Origin: Candidatus Sumerlaeota bacterium
GTDB taxonomy: Bacteria > Sumerlaeota > Sumerlaeia > MWCT01 > JAGHBZ01
NCBI GenBank assembly: GCA_021160705.1
Contig: JAGHBZ010000368.1
Location: 1-11,200, forward strand
DNA: 11,200 nt
Reading direction: 5' to 3'
Below, piece by piece: positions 1-6,875 of this stretch. The notes beneath the pieces are model-generated. The model worked only from the letters and a program-made list of their open reading frames with translations. It ran no database searches and was not told the DNA's origin. Position 1 is the stretch's first letter. The number at the start of each line of letters is the position of its first letter. The position numbers and the translations under genes were made by a program.

Positions 1-142
1 ACCAGATATTACGGATGCAATAAAAAGTGGTTCTTATAATATCCTTGCAGAAAATTGCAATGTAATTTTCTTTTGTGATACTTCGTTTAAGGTTTTTCTC
101 CCTCCTACACGGAAGAGTCCCCAAAAAAAATGCAGAACATAC
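1..142. other. Left edge, no recognisable gene
   Basis: No recognisable gene lies in this stretch downstream of wecB. On the plus strand one frame is open from base 2 to a TAA at 245-247, but its second half lies antisense to the wecB 3' end and the peptide matches no family I know. On the minus strand there is a purine-rich GTAGGAGGGAG (about 97-107), but no start codon at a usable distance follows it. GGAAGAGTCCCC at 111-122 recurs at 1385-1396 on the other side of wecB. No clear rho-independent terminator is seen. Confidence 0.5.
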
Positions 143-1261
143 TCATTCTCGCGCAAGCACAGAAATGATTCTTTGAGCAGCTTTCCCGTCGCCGTACGGA
201 TTCGCCGCTTTACTCATTTGCTGATAGAGTTCGTTAACGTCAAGTAATTGTTGAGCCTGCTCAATAATATCCTCTTTTTTGATGCCAACAAGCCTGAGTA
301 TACCTGCCTGAATACCCTCAGGGCGTTCAGTATATTGACGGGTGACCAGCACAGGTTTTCCCAGCGAGGGTGCCTCCTCCTGAATACCTCCAGAGTCCGT
401 AATTATGAAATAAGAATGATTCATCAACCACACAAAACTCAGATAAGGCTGTGGCGCTATTAGAAAAAAATTGGGGAGTTCAGATAATATCTCTTTAACT
501 GGTTTCTGCACATTTGGGTTCAGGTGGACCGAATATACAAAACAGACGTCAGGATTACTGAGTGCCAGCTGCCGAAACGCCTCACAAATCTGACGCAATG
601 GCTCACCAAAATTTTCGCGTCGGTGTCCGGTGATGAGAATCATCCGCTTAAACCTGTCTATTTGACCTCTGAGTTCATTGATGGGACACTCCGCAGGGTC
701 AATCTTTTTACGAGCAAAAAACAGGGCATCAATGACCGTGTTTCCAGTGACGTAAATATTCTTCTCAGGGTAGCCTTCGTTGAGGAGATTATTCTTCGCC
801 CATTCGGTAGGTGCAAAATGAAAATCAACGAGCGCAGAGGTCATCTTACGATATAATTCCTCCGGGAAAGGAGAGTATTTATTGCCAGTTCTGAGTCCAG
901 CCTCCACGTGAGCCACCTTTTTCTGTGCATAATACCCACAGAGCGCACCCGCAAAAGTGGTAGTGGTATCGCCCTGGACAATGAGGATATCCGGCTCTTC
1001 TGCCTTAATGAGCCCCTCCATCTCCTTGAAGATACGATGGGTAATAAAGAAAAGCGACTGGTCTGGAGTCATAATGTCAAAATCATAGTCAGGCATAATC
1101 TTAAAGATGTCCAACACGTCATCAAGCATCTCACGATGTTGAGCAGTGACGACAATACGTACTATAAATTTATCAGGATATTTTTTCGCCTGATGAATGA
1201 CCGGGGCGAGTTTGATGGCTTCAGGTCGGGTGCCAAAGATAAACAGTAGTTTTTTCTTCAT
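143..1261 (-). CDS. wecB: UDP-N-acetylglucosamine 2-epimerase (non-hydrolysing)
   Basis: This 372-residue protein interconverts UDP-GlcNAc and UDP-ManNAc in the cytoplasm, feeding ManNAc-containing surface polysaccharide; length is normal for the WecB/MnaA family. Visible motifs are GTRPEAIK (10-17), VQGDTTTT (95-102, Asp98), HVEAGLRTG (118-126, Glu120), PFPEE (131-135), TGHRRENFG (211-219, His213), VHLNPNV (245-251), TDSGGIQEEAPSLGKP (288-303) and TERPEG (311-316). The known catalytic acids and histidine of the family are therefore present. Two positions differ from the usual pattern: Tyr137 where PEExNR normally has Asn, and Gln309 where RDTTERPE has Asp. The frame extends to an ATG at 1330, but the family begins at MKKKLLFIFGTRPE and the likely transcription start near 1332 leaves no leader for the longer form, so I prefer 1261. 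The ribosome binding site is weak for either start. It is transcribed divergently from the rest of the window. Confidence 0.93.
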   Translation of the reverse strand: MKKKLLFIFGTRPEAIKLAPVIHQAKKYPDKFIVRIVVTAQHREMLDDVLDIFKIMPDYDFDIMTPDQSLFFITHRIFKEMEGLIKAEEPDILIVQGDTTTTFAGALCGYYAQKKVAHVEAGLRTGNKYSPFPEELYRKMTSALVDFHFAPTEWAKNNLLNEGYPEKNIYVTGNTVIDALFFARKKIDPAECPINELRGQIDRFKRMILITGHRRENFGEPLRQICEAFRQLALSNPDVCFVYSVHLNPNVQKPVKEILSELPNFFLIAPQPYLSFVWLMNHSYFIITDSGGIQEEAPSLGKPVLVTRQYTERPEGIQAGILRLVGIKKEDIIEQAQQLLDVNELYQQMSKAANPYGDGKAAQRIISVLARE

Positions 1262-1338
1262 TGTTTGCGTTCGCCTGCCCTCGGGGCGAGATAACGAAGA
1301 ATAGTAAAGACTACTCCCTGTAAAAGACATTGGGAGTG

Positions 1339-1368
1339 ATTATCCAATAGTGTGTTTGTGTATATCAA
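1339..1368 (-). promoter_or_regulatory. Putative sigma70-type promoter of wecB
   Basis: Read on the minus strand, TTGATA (1368-1363) is followed after 18 bases by GATAAT (1344-1339); each box matches consensus at 5 of 6 positions. The inferred transcription start is near 1332. This gives a leader of about 70 bases to the ATG at 1261 but only about 2 bases to the ATG at 1330. The leader contains a small CTCG/CGAG hairpin near 1280-1290. Prediction by eye only. Confidence 0.45.
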
Positions 1369-1600
1369 TAACAAATTTTTTCGGGGAAGAGTCCCCTGTA
1401 TGTATCCTGCGAAGTTATCCATTAAAAAGTTGCGTCAGTCCAAAGGTTTGCTTTTTTTCTCCCTCTGGGGTTTTATACTTTTTGTTTTGAGCGACGGATA
1501 TTTTGGTATGATAGTTATTCTGAAAAATCCTGTTTTTCTTTGTTAATACTGGGGGACACTTTTTAGTATTGCCCTGATTTTTTAATGTGTGTTCTTACAA

Positions 1601-1629
1601 TTGACCTGAGTCTTTCCGGATAGTATCCT
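1601..1629 (+). promoter_or_regulatory. Putative sigma70-type promoter of the DnaD-like gene
   Basis: TTGACC (1601-1606, 5 of 6 consensus) lies 17 bases before TATCCT (1624-1629, 4 of 6). The predicted start near 1636 leaves a short leader containing AAGGA (1646-1650) ahead of the GTG at 1655. This would drive the DnaD-like and loader genes and perhaps those beyond. Not tested beyond visual match. Confidence 0.45.
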
Positions 1630-1645
1630 CAATGAGATGTTTATC

Positions 1646-1657
1646 AAGGAATAGGTG
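1646..1657 (+). promoter_or_regulatory. Ribosome binding site that favours a GTG start
   Basis: AAGGA at 1646-1650 stands 4 bases before GTG (1655) and 16 bases before the in-frame ATG (1667). The spacing is slightly short for GTG but too long for ATG, so GTG is the better start. The choice alters only the first four residues. Confidence 0.4.
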
Positions 1658-2338
1658 GTCAAAAGAATGGTTGAGGAATTGTTATGTCGGTTTCCGATGT
1701 GGCTTGAATATAGTGGATTGCCTGCAATGTTAACAAAAGAGGTGCGGACTGGAGCCTGGTCAGTCTTTAAGAAGCTGGTAGAGATTGATTGTTTGCACAA
1801 TGCGGAGCCGGATACGTTTGAAGTGAGTGTGGCGGAGTTAAGCGAGCTTGTGGGACTCAAGCCCGCTACGGTAAAGAACATTCTCATAAAACTGCGGCGA
1901 AAGAAATTGATTGTCTGTTTCTTGCCAGAGGAGTATGAAGAAGAAGGATTATTTAAAATCAACGTTCCGCTTCCTACCCCTTTATCAGCCAAAAGAGTGA
2001 AAAGAAAATACGCCCGCCTTTTCCCGCCGGGGCGAGATTTTTTTCGTTATGCAGATAAACATATCACCGAGACTGATGGCGATGACCCGGAACTGCAAGA
2101 ACTCATTGACATTTATCTCAATACTATTGGATTAAAGATAAATATATTCATCATTGATGAATTGCGTCTTATAAAAGAGCGTTTTGATATTCGCGTTGTG
2201 AAGGAAGTGTTTGCGCAGGCACGTGAACGCAAAATAAAAACCCTGCGCTGGATAGTAAGGAAATTAATGCTGGAAGAAAAGAAACGAGATGAGTGCAAAA
2301 AAAAGAGAAAAGAAAAAAGAACCCGAGGAGGGCGTTGA
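1655..2338 (+). CDS. DnaD-like winged-helix replication protein
   Basis: This 227-residue protein has a two-part layout. Residues about 30-105 look like a winged helix, with the helix-turn-helix VAELSELVGLKPATVKNILI at 59-78. Residues about 145-208 resemble a DnaD/DnaB_2 domain, ending in the pattern FDIRVVKEVFAQA...TLRWIVRKLM, similar to the YxxxIxxxLxxW helix of DnaD proteins. A very basic tail (KKKRKEKRTRGGR) closes it. In Firmicutes and phages such proteins remodel DNA and help the DnaI/DnaC loader place the replicative helicase. The next gene encodes just such a loader and overlaps by 50 bases, which strongly supports this role by context. The assignment rests on fold-like patterns and neighbourhood, not on a close match; a plasmid- or phage-type RepA/DnaD-like initiator is an alternative. 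Start is GTG with AAGGA upstream. Confidence 0.7.
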   Translation: MVKRMVEELLCRFPMWLEYSGLPAMLTKEVRTGAWSVFKKLVEIDCLHNAEPDTFEVSVAELSELVGLKPATVKNILIKLRRKKLIVCFLPEEYEEEGLFKINVPLPTPLSAKRVKRKYARLFPPGRDFFRYADKHITETDGDDPELQELIDIYLNTIGLKINIFIIDELRLIKERFDIRVVKEVFAQARERKIKTLRWIVRKLMLEEKKRDECKKKRKEKRTRGGR

Positions 2339-3068
2339 GATTGAATCAGCAGTCCAGGAGGAAGAAGAGGTCTGTCCGTACTGCAAGGGATATGGTTATG
2401 TCCTGTCCGAGACGGGCGAAGCAGTGCCCTGCGAGTGTCGTGAAGGTATGCTGGCAAACCTGCGTCTGCAGGAGGCACACATCCCAAGAAAATTTGCACA
2501 AAAATCGCTGGCAAATTTTAAAGGTAAAGACAAAATACGTAAGGTGCTCGTAGAGAAGGCAGCGGAGTTTATTCAGAATTTCAGGGACAATCCAGAAGAA
2601 CATCAGGGGATATTAATGGTAGGTTGCACTGGTAGCGGAAAGACCCACCTTGCCCTGGCAATTCTGCGTGAGATTGTGGTCAAAGGCTATACCGGGCTTT
2701 ATTATAATGTGCCGGAATTATTGAATGAGCTGCGGGATACGTATAATGAACCCTCAGAACAGATTGAGAGTGATATACTTAACCTTGCTGGAGAAGTAGG
2801 GTTGCTTGTGCTGGATGACCTTGGTGCTGAACGCACAAGTGGCTGGGTGAGAGACCGGCTGTTCCTGATAATTAACCGCCGCTATGAAGCACTTAAACCC
2901 ATACTCGTGACCACCAATCTGGACTGGCGGGAGCTGGAGGAGCAGGTAGGAGAACGAATCGTCAGTCGTCTTTATGAGATGTGTCCATTAGTACTGGAAT
3001 TTCCGAGGGAAGATTATAGACGCCAATACGTGGTGCGGGAACAAAAACGTCGCACTAAAAGAAAATAA
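2289..3068 (+). CDS. DnaC/DnaI-like AAA+ helicase loader
   Basis: This 259-residue ATPase is predicted to load the replicative DnaB-type helicase. A charged Lys/Glu N-terminus precedes a small zinc-knuckle-like segment (Cys29, Cys32, Cys48, Cys50; CPYC...CEC), as in DnaI-type loaders. The AAA+ core follows: Walker A GCTGSGKTH (112-120), Walker B LLVLDDLGAE (172-181), sensor TTNLDW (208-213) and a GERIVSRL stretch (221-228) carrying the likely arginine finger. Length is normal for the family. The ATG lies inside the upstream DnaD-like gene in another frame, giving a 50-base overlap in an A-rich, Lys/Arg/Glu-coding stretch; no other start precedes the cysteines, and the ribosome binding site (GGAAG at 2271-2275) is weak, which suggests translational coupling. 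IstB transposition helpers share this fold, but no transposase is near and the cysteine segment favours the loader. Confidence 0.88.
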   Translation: MSAKKREKKKEPEEGVEIESAVQEEEEVCPYCKGYGYVLSETGEAVPCECREGMLANLRLQEAHIPRKFAQKSLANFKGKDKIRKVLVEKAAEFIQNFRDNPEEHQGILMVGCTGSGKTHLALAILREIVVKGYTGLYYNVPELLNELRDTYNEPSEQIESDILNLAGEVGLLVLDDLGAERTSGWVRDRLFLIINRRYEALKPILVTTNLDWRELEEQVGERIVSRLYEMCPLVLEFPREDYRRQYVVREQKRRTKRK

Positions 3069-3244
3069 GGACAGGCGAAAGATTGCCAAACGTAAATTAA
3101 TCCGGGCGTCTTCACAGTGGGTACGGACAGGACGTTCTTTGGGTACTCTTGTATTTAAAGAAACAAAGCGATACAAGAAATTCATTTGTTAAATTTCAAG
3201 CAGGAAATAATTAATAAGAGGACAATCTAATCAGGAGGAGAGCA
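3069..3244. other. Intergenic gap with an inverted repeat
   Basis: The 176-base gap contains the perfect 8-bp inverted repeat TCTTGTAT (3147-3154) / ATACAAGA (3171-3178), separated by 16 bases. There is no T-run after it, so it is not a standard terminator. One frame is open from 2992 to a stop near 3190 but has no ATG or GTG and no ribosome binding site. The right end is AT-rich and holds a strong Shine-Dalgarno AGGAGG (3233-3238). No convincing promoter is seen. Confidence 0.4.
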
Positions 3245-4699
3245 ATGAGACAAATAGGCTTGGTTTTAACATTCATTTTTATGATAGGAGTGACGACAAC
3301 TATGGCTGAATGGCAAATCGGAGTGACTGGGGGTATACCTCCTTATGCGGAGCTACCCGCATCCATAAGTGAGCTGGTCAAAAAAGGCGAATACTCTAAG
3401 GCACAGCAGAAAATCAGGGACATCATCAAAAAAGAAGGCAATACAATGCCAATGAAACTCCAGTTGCGCCTGCTTTACGAGATAGAACGTCTTGACCGTG
3501 TACGAAAGGATTTCACGCTTGATAAACCTGCGCTATTGCGCTCAATAAAGCAGGAGATTCCGGACGTTACTATGGAAGATATAGAGCGGTGGGAGAAGAT
3601 GGGGTTTTTTGATTATCGGATTATTGATGGGCAGAAACTTTATTTTATCAGGAGCAGGTCGAATCTTTATCAACTAAGTCAGGAGGCACGGCAACGTGCA
3701 AAGCGCCCCAGTCGTGAAGAGCGGAAGCGAAAAAGAATCAAGGAAATGAAGGAGATAATTGCAACGACTAAAAAGGAGGGAAAACAATTCGTCCTGCCAA
3801 GAAGGCTCAGGGTTGAGATGAAAATCAGTGTACCTGCAGGGGTAGTGCCTCCGGGAGAGCTAATTCGTTGCTGGATGCCGTTTCCCCGTGAAAATCCGCT
3901 ACATAGTGATATAAGACTTATCCAGACCTCTCCGAAGAAATACCATCTTGCACCCCCTGACCAGCTACAGCGTACCATCTATTTAGAGCGACCAGCACTG
4001 AAAGATAGACCCACTACTTTTGGTGTGAAATATGAGTTTACCACCTATGCCTCTTACGTAGATGTAGACCCCGACAAGGTGAAACCTTACGACGTGACCA
4101 GCGACGTGTATCGGAGTTATACTGCAGAACGTCCACCGCATTTGATGTTTACAGAGTCATTAAAACAGCTCGCAAAGCGAATCGTCGGCGATGAGACAAA
4201 CCCATATCTTAAGGCTAAGAAAATCTATGGCTGGGTAACCGAGAACATTCGCTACACTTATGCTATTGAATATTCCACCATCCAGAACATCAGTCAATAT
4301 TGCTACGATAATATGCGTGGGGATTGTGGGATACAGGCACTTCTGTTTATCGCGCTGTGTAGAATAAGTGGGGTGCCTGCCCGATGGCAATCCGGCTGGA
4401 CTACCGGGAATATGCATGACTGGGCTCAATTTTACGTTGAACCGTACGGATGGCTATATGCTGACCCGAGTATGTGTATTACCAGTAGCGATGACCCGGA
4501 GATTCGGTGGTTTCTGTTCGGGAATATTGATAATAGACGACTGGTAGCCAATAACGACTATTCAATGGAATTTGACCCACCGAAATGGCATTTTCGTAGT
4601 GAACCTGTGGATTCTCAGCGAGGCGAAGTGGAATGGCGTGGCGGCAACCTCTACTATAATCAATTTGACTACAATATGAAAATAAGAACAGTGGAATAA
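3245..4699 (+). CDS. Exported transglutaminase-like protein
   Basis: This 484-residue protein has an N-terminal hydrophobic segment (about residues 2-20, one basic residue before it) that looks like a signal peptide, ending near TMA-EW, so it is probably exported. A largely helical, Lys/Arg-rich region (about 40-180) of unknown role follows, then a beta-rich stretch (about 185-275), then a transglutaminase-like papain-fold domain (about 300-410). The expected triad is visible: Cys361 in RGDCGIQALLFIALCR, His391 in MHDWAQFYVE and Asp407 in GWLYADPS. The family includes proteases, peptidoglycan- or peptide-acting hydrolases and amidases as well as cross-linkers; substrate cannot be told from sequence. 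AGGAGG lies 6 bases before the ATG. It follows the replication genes after 176 bases and precedes the aminotransferase after 72 bases, with no functional tie apparent. Confidence 0.85.
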   Translation: MRQIGLVLTFIFMIGVTTTMAEWQIGVTGGIPPYAELPASISELVKKGEYSKAQQKIRDIIKKEGNTMPMKLQLRLLYEIERLDRVRKDFTLDKPALLRSIKQEIPDVTMEDIERWEKMGFFDYRIIDGQKLYFIRSRSNLYQLSQEARQRAKRPSREERKRKRIKEMKEIIATTKKEGKQFVLPRRLRVEMKISVPAGVVPPGELIRCWMPFPRENPLHSDIRLIQTSPKKYHLAPPDQLQRTIYLERPALKDRPTTFGVKYEFTTYASYVDVDPDKVKPYDVTSDVYRSYTAERPPHLMFTESLKQLAKRIVGDETNPYLKAKKIYGWVTENIRYTYAIEYSTIQNISQYCYDNMRGDCGIQALLFIALCRISGVPARWQSGWTTGNMHDWAQFYVEPYGWLYADPSMCITSSDDPEIRWFLFGNIDNRRLVANNDYSMEFDPPKWHFRSEPVDSQRGEVEWRGGNLYYNQFDYNMKIRTVE

Positions 4700-4771
4700 T
4701 TAAAACAGCAAAAGAACGAAGGAATTTTCTTCAGGGAACCTATATTCTAAACTCTCAGGAGGGACTCAGAA

Positions 4772-5971
4772 ATGAACCTGACCGAGATAAAGGAATTGTC
4801 GCAAAAATATTTGATGAACACGTATGGGGAGCGAGATGTCTGTCTGGTAAAGGGTGAAGGAGTTTATGTATGGGACTCAGAGGGAAAGAAGTATCTGGAT
4901 TTTGTTGGGGGTATTGGTGTGTGCGACCTGGGACATTGTCATCCAGCAATAGTAGAAGCGGTCACCAGCCAGGTGTGTCAATTAATTCATTGCTCTAATC
5001 TGTATTACATAGAGCCGCAGGTGCGACTGGCGCAGATGATTTGCGAGCACTCGTTTGCAGAGAAATGTTTTTTTGCGAACACTGGTGCAGAAGCCGGCGA
5101 AGGTGCGCTCAAACTTGCCCGCTATTATGCCAAGAAAAAATTCGGTGAACAGAAGTACGGTATCATCACTTTTTACAACTCATTTCATGGCAGGACAATG
5201 GCTATGGTCACGGCGACCGGGCAGGAAAGATTTCAGCGAGGATTTGAACCATTATTGCCGGGATTCAAATATGCAGAATTTAACAATATTGACTCCGTAA
5301 GGAAACAAATTGACGAGACCACCTGTGGGGTGATGATTGAACCAGTTCAGGGGGAAGGAGGCATTGTGCCAGCAACACAGGAGTTTATGCAAGATTTACG
5401 TCAGCTCTGCGATGAGAACAATCTCTTGCTGGTGTTCGACGAAGTGCAATGCGGGCTTGGAAGAATCGGCACTAACTTTGCCTACGAATATTATAATGTC
5501 ATCCCTGATATTCTTATGCTGGCAAAGGCACTTGGTGGTGGCGTGCCTATTGGGGCGGTATTGGCAGGTGGAGAGGTTGCTGATGCATTTGACGTAAGTA
5601 AGCATGCCACTACGTTTGGCGGAAATCCTCTGGCGTGTAGCTCAGCAATCGCTTTTCTCAATGAGTTGTTTGGTAAGGATCTGGCGGCGCGTGCGGCGGA
5701 AATCGGCTCGTATTTTAAGCAAAGACTGGAGTCTCTTAGAGAACAACATTCAGTAATTAAAGAAGTCCGTGGTATTGGGTTGATGCTTGCAATGGACTTT
5801 AGTAAACCAGTTGCCAGAGAGTTTTATCGCCATTGCCTTGATGGTGGACTGCTCGTCAATGTCCTTAAAGATGATAGGATTCGTCTCCTACCCCCGTTGA
5901 TTATTGAGAAAACGCATTGTGATAAAGCGTTCGAAATTATGAATAGTGCGCTGGAAAAAATTGGAGCGTAG
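4772..5971 (+). CDS. argD: Acetylornithine aminotransferase-like class III PLP enzyme
   Basis: This 399-residue protein matches acetylornithine/succinyldiaminopimelate aminotransferases in length and throughout its sequence. It uses PLP to exchange an amino group with 2-oxoglutarate in arginine (or lysine) synthesis. Visible features are the FVGGIGVCDLGHCHP N-terminal block (44-58), NTGAEAGEGALKLAR (103-117), SFHGRTMA (137-144), EPVQGEGG (190-197), FDEVQCGLGR (222-231, with PLP-contacting Asp223), LAKALGGGVPIGA (250-262, Schiff-base Lys252) and TFGGNPLAC (281-289). The usual GAEANEAALKLAR reads GAEAGEGALKLAR here, a small change. Other class III enzymes (GABA, ornithine or LysJ-type) are possible because no arginine gene is adjacent. 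AGGAGG (4757-4762) precedes the ATG by 9 bases. The methyltransferase gene begins 6 bases after its stop, so they are probably co-translated. Confidence 0.9.
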   Translation: MNLTEIKELSQKYLMNTYGERDVCLVKGEGVYVWDSEGKKYLDFVGGIGVCDLGHCHPAIVEAVTSQVCQLIHCSNLYYIEPQVRLAQMICEHSFAEKCFFANTGAEAGEGALKLARYYAKKKFGEQKYGIITFYNSFHGRTMAMVTATGQERFQRGFEPLLPGFKYAEFNNIDSVRKQIDETTCGVMIEPVQGEGGIVPATQEFMQDLRQLCDENNLLLVFDEVQCGLGRIGTNFAYEYYNVIPDILMLAKALGGGVPIGAVLAGGEVADAFDVSKHATTFGGNPLACSSAIAFLNELFGKDLAARAAEIGSYFKQRLESLREQHSVIKEVRGIGLMLAMDFSKPVAREFYRHCLDGGLLVNVLKDDRIRLLPPLIIEKTHCDKAFEIMNSALEKIGA

Positions 5972-5977
5972 GGGAAT

Positions 5978-6841
5978 ATGGCGGGTAATTGCAAAATATT
6001 AGAAGGTGATTGTCTTAAATTACTCCGCAAAGAAATTACCGAGCAAATTGACCTTACGTTTTTCGCACCACCGGACGTCCGGGAAAAAGAGCAGTGGGTC
6101 TTTGACGATGGGAGGCGAGAATACTCCTACTGGGACTGGCTGAAAGAAATACTGAGCAGGATTTATCGCACAACCAATGATGGTGGAGCAGTGTATTTTA
6201 TGCACAGCGAGAAAAATACTGAAGATGTGCTGAGAATACTTAGAGAATCGGAGTGGACACTCCAGAATCTCATTATCTGGAAGAACAGGGTGTCAGCCGT
6301 TCCATCTAAGTTGCATTATGGGAGACATTATCAACTCCTTGCATTTGTGACGAAAGGTAAAAGACCGAGGATATTTAATCGTCTCCGAGTTGACCTGCCC
6401 CCGTCGCCAGAACATAAACACTCCAGAACAAACGGCGTTTATCTGACAGATGTCTGGGATGATATTCGTGAGGTTGCCTCGGAGTATTCCCTCAGCGGTG
6501 AACACCTTAAGGGTTCAAAAGGTAACCTGATTCGTAGAACCCAGGTACCCGTAGCATTGCTCCTCAGAATAATTCTTGCCTCAAGCGTGCCAGGCGACAC
6601 AGTATTTGACCCTTTTGCCGGAACCGGCACCACACTCGTGGTTGCGGGGCAAACTTACAGAAACTGCATAGGAATTGAGATTGACCCGGAGTATGTGCGG
6701 GTTATAAAAAATAGACTTAAGTATCAGCGTCCGGTAGATAATGTTACTCAATACTATAGCTATTATCGCTACACTCAGAATTTAAGTTCAATCTGGCCGG
6801 TAGAAAAGCGCTCTATACCTGCACAAAAACCATTCATTTAA
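5978..6841 (+). CDS. Beta-class DNA methyltransferase with altered catalytic motif
   Basis: This 287-residue protein has the order of beta-class amino-methyltransferases (N6-adenine or N4-cytosine): the catalytic region first and the SAM-binding motif later. Near the N-terminus ILEGDCLKLL (7-16) is followed by IDLTFFAPPDVREK (24-37), where family members have (D/N/S)PP(Y/F/W), typically DPPF. A typical body follows: GGAVYFMHSEKNTEDVLRIL (69-88), NLIIWKNRVSAVPSK (97-111), and a target-recognition region with NGVYLTDVWDDIRE (152-165). Motif I is intact as DPFAGTGTT (211-219), followed by GIEIDPEYV (232-240). The fold and SAM site look sound but the catalytic acid and aromatic residue of motif IV are missing (Ala30, Asp33), so activity is doubtful. 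It sits 6 bases after argD, with AGGGG 3 bases before its ATG. No cognate nuclease gene is adjacent; rmlA follows after 34 bases. Confidence 0.88.
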   Translation: MAGNCKILEGDCLKLLRKEITEQIDLTFFAPPDVREKEQWVFDDGRREYSYWDWLKEILSRIYRTTNDGGAVYFMHSEKNTEDVLRILRESEWTLQNLIIWKNRVSAVPSKLHYGRHYQLLAFVTKGKRPRIFNRLRVDLPPSPEHKHSRTNGVYLTDVWDDIREVASEYSLSGEHLKGSKGNLIRRTQVPVALLLRIILASSVPGDTVFDPFAGTGTTLVVAGQTYRNCIGIEIDPEYVRVIKNRLKYQRPVDNVTQYYSYYRYTQNLSSIWPVEKRSIPAQKPFI

Positions 6842-6875
6842 TAAAAGCCAAAATATTATTGAGAAAGGAGCAACA

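Larger units (their letters stand above)
1262..1654. other. Divergent intergenic region
   Basis: About 390 bases separate the divergent wecB and DnaD-like genes. The region carries a minus-strand promoter candidate (1339-1368) and a plus-strand candidate (1601-1629). It also holds a GGGGA-AGAG-TCCCC mini-hairpin (1383-1396) whose core repeats at 111-122, a pyrimidine/T-rich stretch around 1440-1490, and a weak AATACT/AGTATT inverted repeat around 1546-1571. A 64-codon open frame at 1352-1546 begins with GTG without a ribosome binding site and looks like chance. No RNA gene is recognised. Confidence 0.55.

Noticed and set aside
2..247. Open plus-strand frame entering from the left edge (about 81 codons)
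   Set aside because: Its latter part is antisense to the well-supported wecB 3' end, its peptide resembles no family I know, and it has no visible start in the window.
1487..1512. Second promoter TTGAGC / TATGAT upstream of the DnaD-like gene
   Set aside because: Spacing of 14 bases is too short; the TTGACC-N17-TATCCT pair at 1601-1629 is better placed.
1352..1546. Possible 64-residue membrane peptide on the plus strand
   Set aside because: GTG start without a ribosome binding site, hydrophobicity arising from T-rich intergenic DNA, and overlap with the wecB promoter candidate.
2289..3068. IstB-type transposition helper
   Set aside because: No transposase or terminal repeats nearby; the N-terminal cysteine segment and the DnaD-like partner favour a helicase loader.
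2992..3190. Open frame running through the gap after the loader gene, encoding a basic peptide
   Set aside because: No ATG or GTG start, no ribosome binding site, and the loader protein already ends at a normal length.
4717..4735. GAAGGAATTTTCTTC hairpin between the transglutaminase and argD genes as a terminator
   Set aside because: AT-rich stem with a tiny loop and no following T-run.
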